Shown piece after piece: positions 1 to 5,772 of a stretch of DNA of 5,892 nt. A program made the position numbers and the translations under genes. Numbering within the stretch: the first letter of the stretch is position 1; each line of letters begins with the position of its first letter. Below the pieces are notes generated by a model, which was not told where the DNA came from, did no database searches, and worked only from the letters and a program-made list of their open reading frames with translations. Source of the stretch: Accumulibacter sp. (GTDB lineage: Bacteria; Pseudomonadota; Gammaproteobacteria; Burkholderiales; Rhodocyclaceae); contig JAISQQ010000338.1 in the NCBI GenBank assembly GCA_031274075.1, positions 1-5,892 on the forward strand, read 5' to 3'.

Positions 1-372
1 GCCGCGCCGCTGGACCTCTGGAGCGGCGTCGAGTCTCCCGGCCTGGACACCGTCAAGCTGGCCACGCTGCACGCGCTGCTGACCGGCGATTCCTTGCAGG
101 CGGCGCTCGATCGCTACGAGCCGGCGCTGGTTTCCAGCGCCAATGAGGAAATCCTCGTGCTGCGCGTCGCCGACGAGATGCTGGAGCAACTGGCGCTGCT
201 CGACGAGGAGACCATGGAGACCGTGGCCGGCGAACTGGCCGCGACCGGAGTCTACGAGGAAGAGGACGCCGATCCCGACGAGCTTCTGTACTTCCTGACC
301 GCGCTCGCCGAACTCGCGCAACTCGCCGATTCGCAAGGACAGGGGCTGCTGGTGAGGATCGAGATCAGGTGA
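1..372 (+). CDS. 3' part of a DUF1877/YfbM-like protein (5' end outside window)
   Basis: The frame is open from base 1 and stops with TGA at 370-372, giving 123 residues of a gene that begins to the left. An internal TTG at 94 is not needed as a start. The protein is acidic and helical. Three blocks resemble the order seen in DUF1877 (YfbM-type) proteins: LDTVKLATLHALLTG, then a middle helix with EQLALLDEETMETVAGEL, then a last helix and strand, LAELAQLADSQGQGLLVRI, at the end. This family is small, soluble and of unknown function, so no reaction can be assigned. The family call rests on recalled pattern similarity only. The last codons (I, R, stop) lie in a 7-bp repeat unit that begins at 364, so the original C-terminus may have been slightly altered. 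The gene is convergent with the DUF3014 gene. Confidence 0.6.
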   Translation, partial: AAPLDLWSGVESPGLDTVKLATLHALLTGDSLQAALDRYEPALVSSANEEILVLRVADEMLEQLALLDEETMETVAGELAATGVYEEEDADPDELLYFLTALAELAQLADSQGQGLLVRIEIR

Positions 373-452
373 CAGGAATCAGGGATCAGGGATCAGGGAT
401 CAGATCAGTTACCGGGCGCTTCGCGCCCGCAAGAATTACTGATCCCTCACAC

Positions 453-474
453 GTAGGGCGGATGCCAATCCGCC
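453..474 (+). repeat. REP-like hairpin with 5' GTAG, nested in element A
   Basis: GTAG at 453-456 is followed at once by a 7-bp perfect stem, GGCGGAT (457-463) and ATCCGCC (468-474), with loop GCCA. GTAG beside an imperfect palindrome is the hallmark of REP sequences handled by REP-associated tyrosine transposases (RAYTs). Repeats beginning GTAGGGCGGAT are widespread in proteobacteria, usually with a longer loop, so this may be a shortened copy. No RAYT gene is present in the window. Confidence 0.6.
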
Positions 475-486
475 GGTCGTAAACCC

Positions 487-514
487 CCGGCGCGAAGCGC
501 CGGTAACTTTTCTG
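487..514 (+). terminator. Possible terminator for the rightward gene (hairpin module M2)
   Basis: A perfect 7-bp stem CCGGCGC (487-493), loop GAA, GCGCCGG (497-503) is followed by TAACTTTTCT. The T-run starts four bases after the stem, so this is an imperfect intrinsic terminator for the left-edge gene. On the other strand the stem is followed by GGGGTTTAC, a weak U-tract. Because the two flanking genes converge, a two-way terminator would suit the position. It could equally be only a repeat hairpin. Confidence 0.4.
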
Positions 515-556
515 ATCCCTGATTCCTGATCCCTGATCCCTGACATCTGACACCTG

Positions 557-1558
557 TCACCTGCTACCTGTCACCTGACTTGTAACCAGCCCGCGGATTT
601 CGGCCAGCTTGGCCTTGAGGACGGCGGCGTGCTCCGGGCCGACGCGCATCATGATCTTCTGGCCTGCCGAACGGCGTTCGAGGTCCGGATCGGCGTACTC
701 GAAAAGAACCCTGGGCTGCCTCAGCCGCACCGGCGGCTTGGGTTCGGGGGCGGCGAGGAGGTCGTCGATGGCCACCACCAGACGGTCGTTGAAATGGGCA
801 TTGGGGTAGCCGATCTCCTGGTAGGCGTGCTGGAACAGCGGATAGAAATGGCGGTAGATCTCCACCAGCCGGGCGCTGTCGATTGCCTTGGCGGTGGCCG
901 CGTAGACGGCGTAGCGCCGGGCGTTGCGCGCGCCGATCGCCAGGGTATCGTCCTTTCCCTCGACCACGAAGACGTTTTCCGCCCGCTTCAGCGGCACGAT
1001 GCTGGCCGGCAGATGCTTGCGGGGCAGGTTGTCGATGGTCGCCACGAGGTGGTAGATCAGGTCCTCGGACAACATCGGCGGCAGTCTTTTCTTCCCCACG
1101 GCTTCGCCCAGGGCGTTGCTGAAAGGCGTGTCGCTGTCGACCAGTTTGGGAAGCGGCTCGTCCAGGGGTTCCGGCTCGATGGGATACCGCGCCGGGGGCG
1201 GCGGGGGTTCGGCGGGAAGCGGCGGCGGAAGAGGAAGAGGCGTCAGCGTTTCGGGCGTTGGCGGTCCGGTCACCGGCGTTTCGGGCACCAACGGTCCGGA
1301 CGCCGGTGATCCGGGCACTGACGGTCCAGGCGCGGGCGATCCGGGCGCCGGCGGTTCGGTCGCCGGCGGTTCAGGCGAAGGCGTGGGCGAAGGCGAAAAC
1401 GTGGGGACGATGCGCGCGATGATCTCCGGAACGGACTTTCCGTCGCCGGCGAAAAGGAAATATCCGCCAATGGCAGCGAGCAGGATGACCAGGATGACCA
1501 GGATCGGGCCGGCGATGACCCGGCTTCTTGTCTTCTCGGGTTTATCTTTGGTAGGCAT
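557..1558 (-). CDS. Membrane-anchored proline-rich DUF3014 protein
   Basis: 333 residues starting at ATG 1558-1556. Residues 1-13 are basic (cytoplasmic side) and 14-36 form one hydrophobic membrane segment without a cleavage motif, so this looks like an N-terminal anchor. Residues 52-137 are a Pro-rich linker with loose pentads (PAPGS, PAPGP, SVPGS, PASGP, LVPET). Residues about 140-322 match the DUF3014 pattern: LSEDLIYHLVATIDNLPR (163-180), YRHFYPLFQHAYQEIGYP (235-252), FNDRLVVAIDDLL (256-268), LFEYADPDLERRSAGQK (285-301) and MRVGPEHA (304-311). The C-terminal domain probably lies in the periplasm. The function of DUF3014 is unknown. The last seven residues, SQVTGSR, and the stop are encoded by 7-bp repeat units. 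I see no strong Shine-Dalgarno sequence: the 12 bases before the ATG are C-rich. A 5-bp stem (1571-1575/1584-1588) lies in the leader. Confidence 0.9.
   Translation of the reverse strand: MPTKDKPEKTRSRVIAGPILVILVILLAAIGGYFLFAGDGKSVPEIIARIVPTFSPSPTPSPEPPATEPPAPGSPAPGPSVPGSPASGPLVPETPVTGPPTPETLTPLPLPPPLPAEPPPPPARYPIEPEPLDEPLPKLVDSDTPFSNALGEAVGKKRLPPMLSEDLIYHLVATIDNLPRKHLPASIVPLKRAENVFVVEGKDDTLAIGARNARRYAVYAATAKAIDSARLVEIYRHFYPLFQHAYQEIGYPNAHFNDRLVVAIDDLLAAPEPKPPVRLRQPRVLFEYADPDLERRSAGQKIMMRVGPEHAAVLKAKLAEIRGLVTSQVTGSR
1250..1354 (-). repeat. In-frame 15-bp repeats coding Pro-rich pentads
   Basis: Within the DUF3014 gene, residues 69-103 are degenerate five-residue units of the type xPGSP or xPETP. 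At the DNA level, similar GGTCC and GATCCGGGC blocks recur every 15 or 30 bases. The repeats stay in frame, so gain or loss of units would change linker length without breaking the gene. Confidence 0.65.
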
Positions 1559-1621
1559 GGCTGGGCGAGTCCGGTATTTTCACACCGGGAAGGATAAACC
1601 AAGGAGGCGTGAAATGTAATC

Positions 1622-1782
1622 GTTCCAGATTCCAGATTCCAGATTCCAGAGGACAGAAGACAGAAGACAGAGGACAGAGGACGGAAGACAGTAATATTTG
1701 CGGGCGCTTCGCGCCCGGTAAATCAACTGTCCTCTGTCTTCTGTCCTCTGTCCTCTGGAATCTGTCCTCTGTCCTCTGACTC
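1622..1782. repeat. Composite heptad-hairpin element B
   Basis: Left arm: CAG at 1626, 1633, 1640, 1647, 1654, 1661, 1668, 1675 and 1689, with CGG at the 1682 position, so ten units are in register. The outer four are [AG]TTCCAG and the inner six are AGGACAG or AAGACAG variants. Core: AGTAATATTTG, then a 7-bp stem CGGGCGC (1701-1707), loop TTC, GCGCCCG (1711-1717), then GTAA. Right arm: CTG at 1727, 1734, 1741, 1748, 1755, 1762, 1769 and 1776, eight units, mostly CTGTCCT, with one CTGGAAT. The arms are inverted relative to each other, so the transcript of the FHA-EAL 3' end could form a long imperfect stem capped by the core. The element separates the FHA-EAL gene from the DUF3014 gene and supplies the coding tail of the former. 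Confidence 0.92.
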
Positions 1783-2883
1783 CAGATCCTCGGCCAAGAT
1801 CGGACGGCCGGTGAAGAAGCCCTGGATCAACTGCATGCCCATGGCGACGCAGGCGTTGGCTTCTTCCTTGCTCTCGACGCCCTCGGCGAGCGGCACCGAG
1901 CCGGCGGCGAGCACCATCTGCACCAGGTCCCTGACCACTTGCTGCTTGCGCGGGCTGGCCCGGTCCAGGAAACGGATCAGCGAGATGTCGAATTTCACGA
2001 AATGCGCGGGCACGTCGGCGAGTTCGAGCAGGCGCGCCTGCCCGGCCCCGAAATCGTCGTAGGCGAAAAAAATGCCCAAATCGTCCAACTGCTTGACGAA
2101 TCTGCGTAACTGCCGGATGTTGGTGATCGCCGATTCGTGGATTTCCACGACGATCTGCACGTCGGGCGCCTCCTGGCGCAGGTGCTTGAGCGAGGCGATG
2201 AACACCTCGCTGAACATTTCCTTCGGATGCGCGTTGACGAACAGCTTGTTTCCCCGCAGGTACGAGGCGAATTTCCGGATGCCGAATTCGCGGAACGCAA
2301 GGCTGAGTTCCGCCTCGCGGTCCATGGCCCTCGCCAGGCGGAACAGTTCGATCGGCGTTTGCGGCAGGCGCGGGTGATTGGCGCGCCCCAGCAGCTCGTA
2401 GGCGACGATATCGCGCGTCTTGGCGTCGACGATCGGCTGGATCGCGCCCGACAATCCGTCGCCCATGATCATTTCGTCGAACTCGGCCTCGTTCGGCACG
2501 AAATATTCCGAGAGGTTTTTCGTTCCCGCGATGAGCATCGTGTTCATCTGGTCGAACGGCAGCACGCTGTGGTGATCCACCTGGATCAGGCGCAGTTTGA
2601 ATTCGGCGCTGGCGAAATGGATGATGTCGTTTTTCTTGAGCAGGCAGTAGCCTTCGATACGGCGCCGGTTGACGAAGGTACCGTTGGTGCTGTTCTCGTC
2701 GATGAGCCGCAACTGGCCGGTGATGTCGGCGGCCAGGGTAGCGTGTAAACGGCTCAACCCGAGATCGGCGAGCACCAGGTCATTGCTTTTGGCGCGTCCA
2801 ATCTGGCAGGGAAGCTGAGTAATCAGGAATTGCGTTCGTTTGCTGTCGGAACCGGCAGATTCAAGCGCCCATTGATCTTCCAA
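1723..2883 (-). CDS. FHA-EAL protein, probable c-di-GMP phosphodiesterase
   Basis: 386 residues. The FHA domain spans about residues 25-100, with IGR (28-30), LSRLHA (43-48) and STNGT (65-69), the residues that usually bind phosphothreonine. The EAL domain spans about 135-365 and would hydrolyse cyclic di-GMP to pGpG. Each residue normally needed for catalysis has a counterpart: E163 (in ELL, replacing EAL), N217 (FVNAHP), E247 (VEIHES), D276-D277 (DDFGAG), K297 (VKFD), E334 (AEGVES) and Q354 (IQGFF). Their spacing is close to that of known active EAL enzymes, so activity is likely. Loop 6 reads DDFGAG where DDFGTG is usual. There is no membrane segment, so the protein is cytoplasmic. I infer that the FHA domain ties activity to a Ser/Thr-phosphorylated partner, which is not in the window. 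Residues 369-386, with EDRGQ twice, come from the 7-bp repeats of element B and are probably not native to the family. Confidence 0.93.
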   Translation of the reverse strand: MEDQWALESAGSDSKRTQFLITQLPCQIGRAKSNDLVLADLGLSRLHATLAADITGQLRLIDENSTNGTFVNRRRIEGYCLLKKNDIIHFASAEFKLRLIQVDHHSVLPFDQMNTMLIAGTKNLSEYFVPNEAEFDEMIMGDGLSGAIQPIVDAKTRDIVAYELLGRANHPRLPQTPIELFRLARAMDREAELSLAFREFGIRKFASYLRGNKLFVNAHPKEMFSEVFIASLKHLRQEAPDVQIVVEIHESAITNIRQLRRFVKQLDDLGIFFAYDDFGAGQARLLELADVPAHFVKFDISLIRFLDRASPRKQQVVRDLVQMVLAAGSVPLAEGVESKEEANACVAMGMQLIQGFFTGRPILAEDLESEDRGQIPEDRGQKTEDS

Positions 2884-2893
2884 AAATCACTCC
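2881..2893 (-). promoter_or_regulatory. Ribosome binding site deciding a TTG start
   Basis: On the minus strand GGAG (2893-2890) is followed by six bases and then TTG (2883-2881). An in-frame TGA lies two codons upstream (2889-2887), so no earlier start is possible in this frame. The nearby ATGs at 2895 and 2900 lead to an immediate stop or to another frame. The first downstream ATG lies deep inside the protein, after the FHA domain. TTG is therefore the best start for the FHA-EAL gene. Confidence 0.7.
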
Positions 2894-3017
2894 ATCGCAT
2901 GGATACGGAACAATGTCCGAAGACTAGCAGAAAATTGCGCGCAAAAACAGGGGAGTTCCGTGGCGCGCGTCGCACAGTGTCATAGTCCGCGCCTTGCGCC
3001 GCGCCATGCTCCGAATC
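2884..3017 (-). other. parC to FHA-EAL intergenic region, weak promoter or terminator signals
   Basis: 134 bp. Just after the parC stop there is a 7-bp inverted repeat, CGCGCCA (3000-3006) and TGGCGCG (2961-2967), with a small GCGC/GCGC stem inside. No T-run follows directly, so it is a poor intrinsic terminator. An AT-richer patch at about 2918-2947 reads, on the minus strand, TTTTTGCGCGCAATTTTC and then TGCTAGTCT. The latter resembles an extended -10 box without a good -35. A separate promoter for the FHA-EAL gene is possible but weakly supported. Confidence 0.3.
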
Positions 3018-5372
3018 CTATTCCGGCGCCGGCGTTTCCGTCCGCGCGGGAACGATCGCCGGGTTGTTGATCGGCCCGGCCGCCGCGCCGCGCCGGGCGC
3101 GCAGGCCGAAGTGTTTTTCCTCCGAGAAGATCTCCTTCGGCCGGTTGCGGAAGCTGCCCGCGATGCGTGCGACGGGGCCTTTGATGGCGATCGCCGACTT
3201 CAGCGTTTCCTTGCCCCGGAGCCCGATGATCTGCACGCCCTTGCCGCCGGAGAGCCGTTTCATCTGTGCGAGCGGGAAGACCAGCAGGCGGCCGTCGCTG
3301 GCGAGCGCCGCGACGTGGTCCATGCCGGCGACGCGCGACGGCGGCAGGATGGCGGCGCCGTCTTCCATGCTCAGGAACGCCTTCCCGGCCTTCTGGCGCG
3401 AAACGAGGTCGCCGAAGGCACAGATGAAGCCATAGCCGGAGGTCTTGGCGACGAGGAACTCGTCCTCCATCTTGCCGGTCAGCACCTGCGCGATGCGCCC
3501 GCCGCCCAGGTCCACGAACGAAGACAGCGGCGCACCCATGCCGCGCCCGTCGGGCAGGGCGGCGACCGGCACGGTGAAGGCCCGGCCCTCGCTGGAAAGG
3601 ATGACCAGCGAATCGATCGAGCGGCACTCGTAGGCGGCGCCCGGGCCGTCGCCGTCTTTGTAGGCGACGCCGGAAAGATCCAGCTTGTGCCCCTGGCGCG
3701 CGCGCGCCCAGCCCTTTTCGGAAACGATCAGCGTCACCGCCTCGTCGGCGACGGCGGCGGCTTCCGCGCGCGAGGCCACCGCCGACGCTTCGACCAGCGT
3801 GCGCCGCGCGTCGCCGTGCCGGGCCGCGTCGGCCTTGATCTCCTTGATCACCAGCCGGCGCAGCAGCGTGTCGCTGGCCAGCAGCTTTTCCAGCTCGTCC
3901 TTTTCCTGGCGCAGCTTTTCGAGTTCCTGCTCGATGCGAATGCCTTCGAGCCTCGCCAACTGGCGCAAGCGGATTTCGAGGATGTCGTCGGCCTGCCGCT
4001 CGGAAAGCTTGAAGCGCGCGATCAGCGCCGGCTTCGGCTCGTCGGCGGCGCGGATGATGCGGATCACCTCGTCGATGTTGAGGAAGACGATGTGCCGGCC
4101 TTCCAAGACGTGGATGCGATCCTTGGCCCGGGCGAGGCAAAATTCGCTGCGCCGGCGCACGGTATCGAGCCGGAAGCGGCACCATTCGCCGATCAGTTCG
4201 ACGAGCGTCTTCTGGCGCGGCCGGCCGTCGAAGCCGACGGCGACGAGGTTGACCGGCGCCGTCGTTTCCAGGCTGGTGTGCGCCAGCAGCAGGGCGACGA
4301 ATTCCTCCCTGTTCTGGCGCGAGCTGAGCGGCTCGAAAACCAGGCGCACGGCGGCGTCCTTGCCCGCCTCGTCGCGCTCGCGTTCGAGTTGCGAGGCGAA
4401 CAGCGCCTTCAACTGCGCCACCGACTGCTCGACGGCCTTCTTGCCGGGCTTGGGCTGCGGGTTCATCAGCGCGCCGATTTCGGAAAGCACGCGCGCCGAG
4501 GAAACGCCGGGCGGCAGTTCCCGGATCACCAGTTGCCAGGCGCCGCGCGCCAGCTCCTCGAATTCGTAGCGCGCGCGCACGCGCAGGCTGCCCCGGCCGC
4601 TGGCGTAGGCCGCGGCGATCTCGGATGCCGGGGAAATGATCTGCCCGCCGCCGGGGTAGTCCGGACCGGGGATGAAGCGCATCAGTTCCGCCAGCCCGGC
4701 CCGCGGATTCTGGATCAGGCAGATCGCCGCCTCGGCGATCTCGGACAGATTGTGCGACGGAATCTCGGTGGCCATGCCGACGGCGATGCCGGAAGCGCCG
4801 TTCAGCAGCAGGAACGGCAGCCGGGCGGGCAGGAAGGCCGGTTCATCGAAAGCGCCGTCATAGTTCGGCTGGAAATCGACGGTCCCCTGGTCGAGTTCGC
4901 CGAGCAAGAGTTCGGCGATCGGCGTCAGGCGCGCCTCGGTGTAGCGCATCGCCGCCGCGTTGTCGCCGTCGCGCGAACCGAAATTGCCCTGGCCGTCGAC
5001 CAGCGGATAACGCAGCGAGAACGGCTGCGCGACGCGCACCATCGCCTCGTAGACCGAGGAATCGCCGTGCGGATGATACTTGCCGATCACGTCGCCGACC
5101 ACGCGCGCCGATTTCACCGGCTTGGCGCCGGCGGAGAGGCCCAGCTCGCGCATGGCGTAGAGCACGCGCCGCTGCACCGGCTTCTGCCCGTCCTTCACGT
5201 CAGGCAGGGCGCGACCCTTGACCACGGCGACGGCGTACTCCAGGTAATCGCGCGCGGCGGTTTCGTGCAGCAGGATGCTGTCGCCGTCATCCTCGGCGGC
5301 GACGGCGAGCGGCGGCAAAGGCGGCCCGCCCGCGGGCAGCGGCTCGTCGAAGAGATCGGGGGTGTCGGGCAT
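3018..5372 (-). CDS. parC: DNA topoisomerase IV subunit A
   Basis: 784 residues, full length (E. coli ParC is 752). With ParE it forms the A2B2 enzyme that unlinks replicated chromosomes. The breakage-reunion domain has [14 protein letters not shown] (56-69), the [12 protein letters not shown] helix (100-111) and the catalytic tyrosine Y144 in [10 protein letters not shown], next to R143. The tower/coiled-coil region includes about 410-510 ([22 protein letters not shown]). A beta-pinwheel C-terminal domain runs from about 540 to 760. There is no GyrA-box QRRGGKG, and the blade motif [11 protein letters not shown] (708-718) fits ParC rather than GyrA. The quinolone-determining positions S105 and E109 (E. 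coli S80 and E84) carry the usual sensitive residues. Start ATG 5372-5370 has a weak GGA nine bases upstream. parE is not next to it within the window. A heptad-hairpin element lies about 70 bp upstream. Confidence 0.96.
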   Translation of the reverse strand: MPDTPDLFDEPLPAGGPPLPPLAVAAEDDGDSILLHETAARDYLEYAVAVVKGRALPDVKDGQKPVQRRVLYAMRELGLSAGAKPVKSARVVGDVIGKYHPHGDSSVYEAMVRVAQPFSLRYPLVDGQGNFGSRDGDNAAAMRYTEARLTPIAELLLGELDQGTVDFQPNYDGAFDEPAFLPARLPFLLLNGASGIAVGMATEIPSHNLSEIAEAAICLIQNPRAGLAELMRFIPGPDYPGGGQIISPASEIAAAYASGRGSLRVRARYEFEELARGAWQLVIRELPPGVSSARVLSEIGALMNPQPKPGKKAVEQSVAQLKALFASQLERERDEAGKDAAVRLVFEPLSSRQNREEFVALLLAHTSLETTAPVNLVAVGFDGRPRQKTLVELIGEWCRFRLDTVRRRSEFCLARAKDRIHVLEGRHIVFLNIDEVIRIIRAADEPKPALIARFKLSERQADDILEIRLRQLARLEGIRIEQELEKLRQEKDELEKLLASDTLLRRLVIKEIKADAARHGDARRTLVEASAVASRAEAAAVADEAVTLIVSEKGWARARQGHKLDLSGVAYKDGDGPGAAYECRSIDSLVILSSEGRAFTVPVAALPDGRGMGAPLSSFVDLGGGRIAQVLTGKMEDEFLVAKTSGYGFICAFGDLVSRQKAGKAFLSMEDGAAILPPSRVAGMDHVAALASDGRLLVFPLAQMKRLSGGKGVQIIGLRGKETLKSAIAIKGPVARIAGSFRNRPKEIFSEEKHFGLRARRGAAAGPINNPAIVPARTETPAPE

Positions 5373-5445
5373 GGCAGTTCATCCGGAAACGACAAGGGCC
5401 AGATACGGCTGGCCGGGGAGGGGAGGGAGTTTACTACCGAATGGC

Positions 5446-5511
5446 ATTCCAGAGGACAGAGGACAGAAGACAGAGGACAGTAATATTTGCGGGCGCGAAG
5501 CGCCCGGTAAC
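5446..5511. repeat. Composite heptad-hairpin element C (one-armed), upstream of parC
   Basis: CAG at 5450, 5457, 5464, 5471 and 5478 gives five units in register: ATTCCAG, then AGGACAG or AAGACAG. The core follows, identical to that of element B in AGTAATATTTG and GTAA. Its stem is CGGGCGC (5490-5496), loop GAA, GCGCCCG (5500-5506). The loop is the complement of the TTC loop in B. No right-hand heptad arm follows: the sequence continues CTAACAAAGC into a second hairpin. The outer-to-inner order of units (TTCCAG, then GGACAG) matches the left arm of B. Confidence 0.9.
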
Positions 5512-5518
5512 TAACAAA

Positions 5519-5542
5519 GCTAAACCCCCGGCTATGCCGGGG
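5519..5542 (-). terminator. Possible leftward terminator upstream of parC (hairpin module M2)
   Basis: A perfect 7-bp stem, CCCCGGC (5526-5532), loop TAT, GCCGGGG (5536-5542). Read leftward, it is followed by GTTTAGCTTTGTT, an interrupted U-tract. It could end transcription arriving from a gene to the right, which would leave parC with its own promoter. The left flank, TAAACCCCCGG, is shared with the hairpin at 487-503 in element A, so this may be a mobile repeat module that also acts as a terminator. Confidence 0.4.
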
Positions 5543-5630
5543 AACTCCCAAGGTTTGACCTTTGCGGCCGTCAAAAGTTGTTTGCAACAGAGTATGAGTC
5601 AGCGGCAGCGGAGTCGAGAAGTGATTCAGA

Positions 5631-5650
5631 GCGTTTCAGTGCGTTTCAGT
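5631..5650. repeat. Perfect 10-bp tandem duplication
   Basis: GCGTTTCAGT occurs twice in a row with no mismatch, in a stretch (5543-5674) where I see no gene, hairpin or other known element. It may be simple slippage. Confidence 0.75.
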
Positions 5651-5674
5651 ACCGCCAGCGGCTATTTCTACCCC

Positions 5675-5772
5675 GTCATTCCGGCGCAAGCCGGAATCCA
5701 GGAGTTTGCGGCGCAAGCCGGAATCCAGGAAGTTTGACCAACGAACCGGGTCCCGGCTTGCGCCGGGACGAC
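5675..5772. repeat. REP/BIME-like cluster of GCAA-loop hairpins
   Basis: First hairpin: ATTCCGGC (5678-5685), loop GCAA, GCCGGAAT (5690-5697), in the context GTCATTCC..GGAATCCAG, which is a very common proteobacterial intergenic repeat. The 22-bp segment 5682-5703 is repeated exactly at 5709-5730, giving a second, shorter hairpin. An inverted relative follows: GTCCCGGC (5750-5757), loop TTGC, GCCGGGAC (5762-5769). Its reverse complement has the same GTC..CCGGC-GCAA-GCCGG layout. Two outward copies with a duplicated inner half make a mosaic like a BIME. The frame reading VIPAQAGIQ across it is the usual false translation of this repeat. Confidence 0.85.

Larger units (their letters stand above)
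364..581. repeat. Composite heptad-hairpin element A (between convergent genes)
   Basis: Left arm: CAG recurs at 366, 373, 380, 387, 394 and 401 (every 7 bases), mostly as ATCAGGG, with a final shortened unit at 404-408. Next comes a core hairpin at 413-429 (CGGGCGC, loop TTC, GCGCCCG), framed by GTTACC on the left and GCAAGAATTACT on the right. A single CTGATCC follows at 439-445. Then come a GTAG-preceded hairpin (453-474) and a second GC hairpin (487-503). Right arm: CTG recurs at 512, 519, 526, 533, 540, 547, 554, 561, 568 and 575, ten units in perfect register. The units change from CTGATCC near the core to CTGTCAC-like farther out. The two arms are complementary (GGATCAG against CTGATCC), so the whole block can fold on itself. 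It covers the 3' ends of both convergent genes. Confidence 0.9.

Noticed and set aside
94..372. TTG at 94 as the true start of the left-edge gene
   Set aside because: The same frame is open back to base 1 with similar composition, and the upstream residues (LDTVKLATLHALLTG) fit the family pattern, so the gene starts outside the window.
364..581. CRISPR array, because of short regular repeats
   Set aside because: The units are 7 bp and contiguous with no spacers, and no cas genes are present. CRISPR repeats are longer and separated by unique spacers.
629..1309. A 226-codon plus-strand frame opposite the DUF3014 gene
   Set aside because: The opposite strand encodes a clear DUF3014 protein with a membrane anchor. 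This frame is a shadow ending in repetitive Arg/Gly sequence.
1690..1721. Classical intrinsic terminator for the FHA-EAL gene at the core hairpin
   Set aside because: Read leftward, the stem is followed by CAAATATTAC, which has no U-run. It could slow polymerase, but I cannot call it a terminator.
2980..4185. A 401-codon minus-strand frame overlapping parC in another phase
   Set aside because: It is Arg/Gly/Pro-rich low-complexity translation of a GC-rich gene in the wrong frame, with no recognisable domain.
2994..5483. An 829-codon open frame on the plus strand, antisense to the whole of parC
   Set aside because: Its product is rich in R, A, G, D and Q and matches no family I know. Long antisense frames are expected opposite GC-rich genes, and parC on the other strand has all its family motifs.
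5441..5737. A 98-codon plus-strand frame containing VIPAQAGIQ and AAQAGIQ
   Set aside because: It crosses the heptads, two hairpins and the REP cluster. The QAGIQ motif is the well-known false translation of GCGCAAGCCGGAATCCAG repeats.
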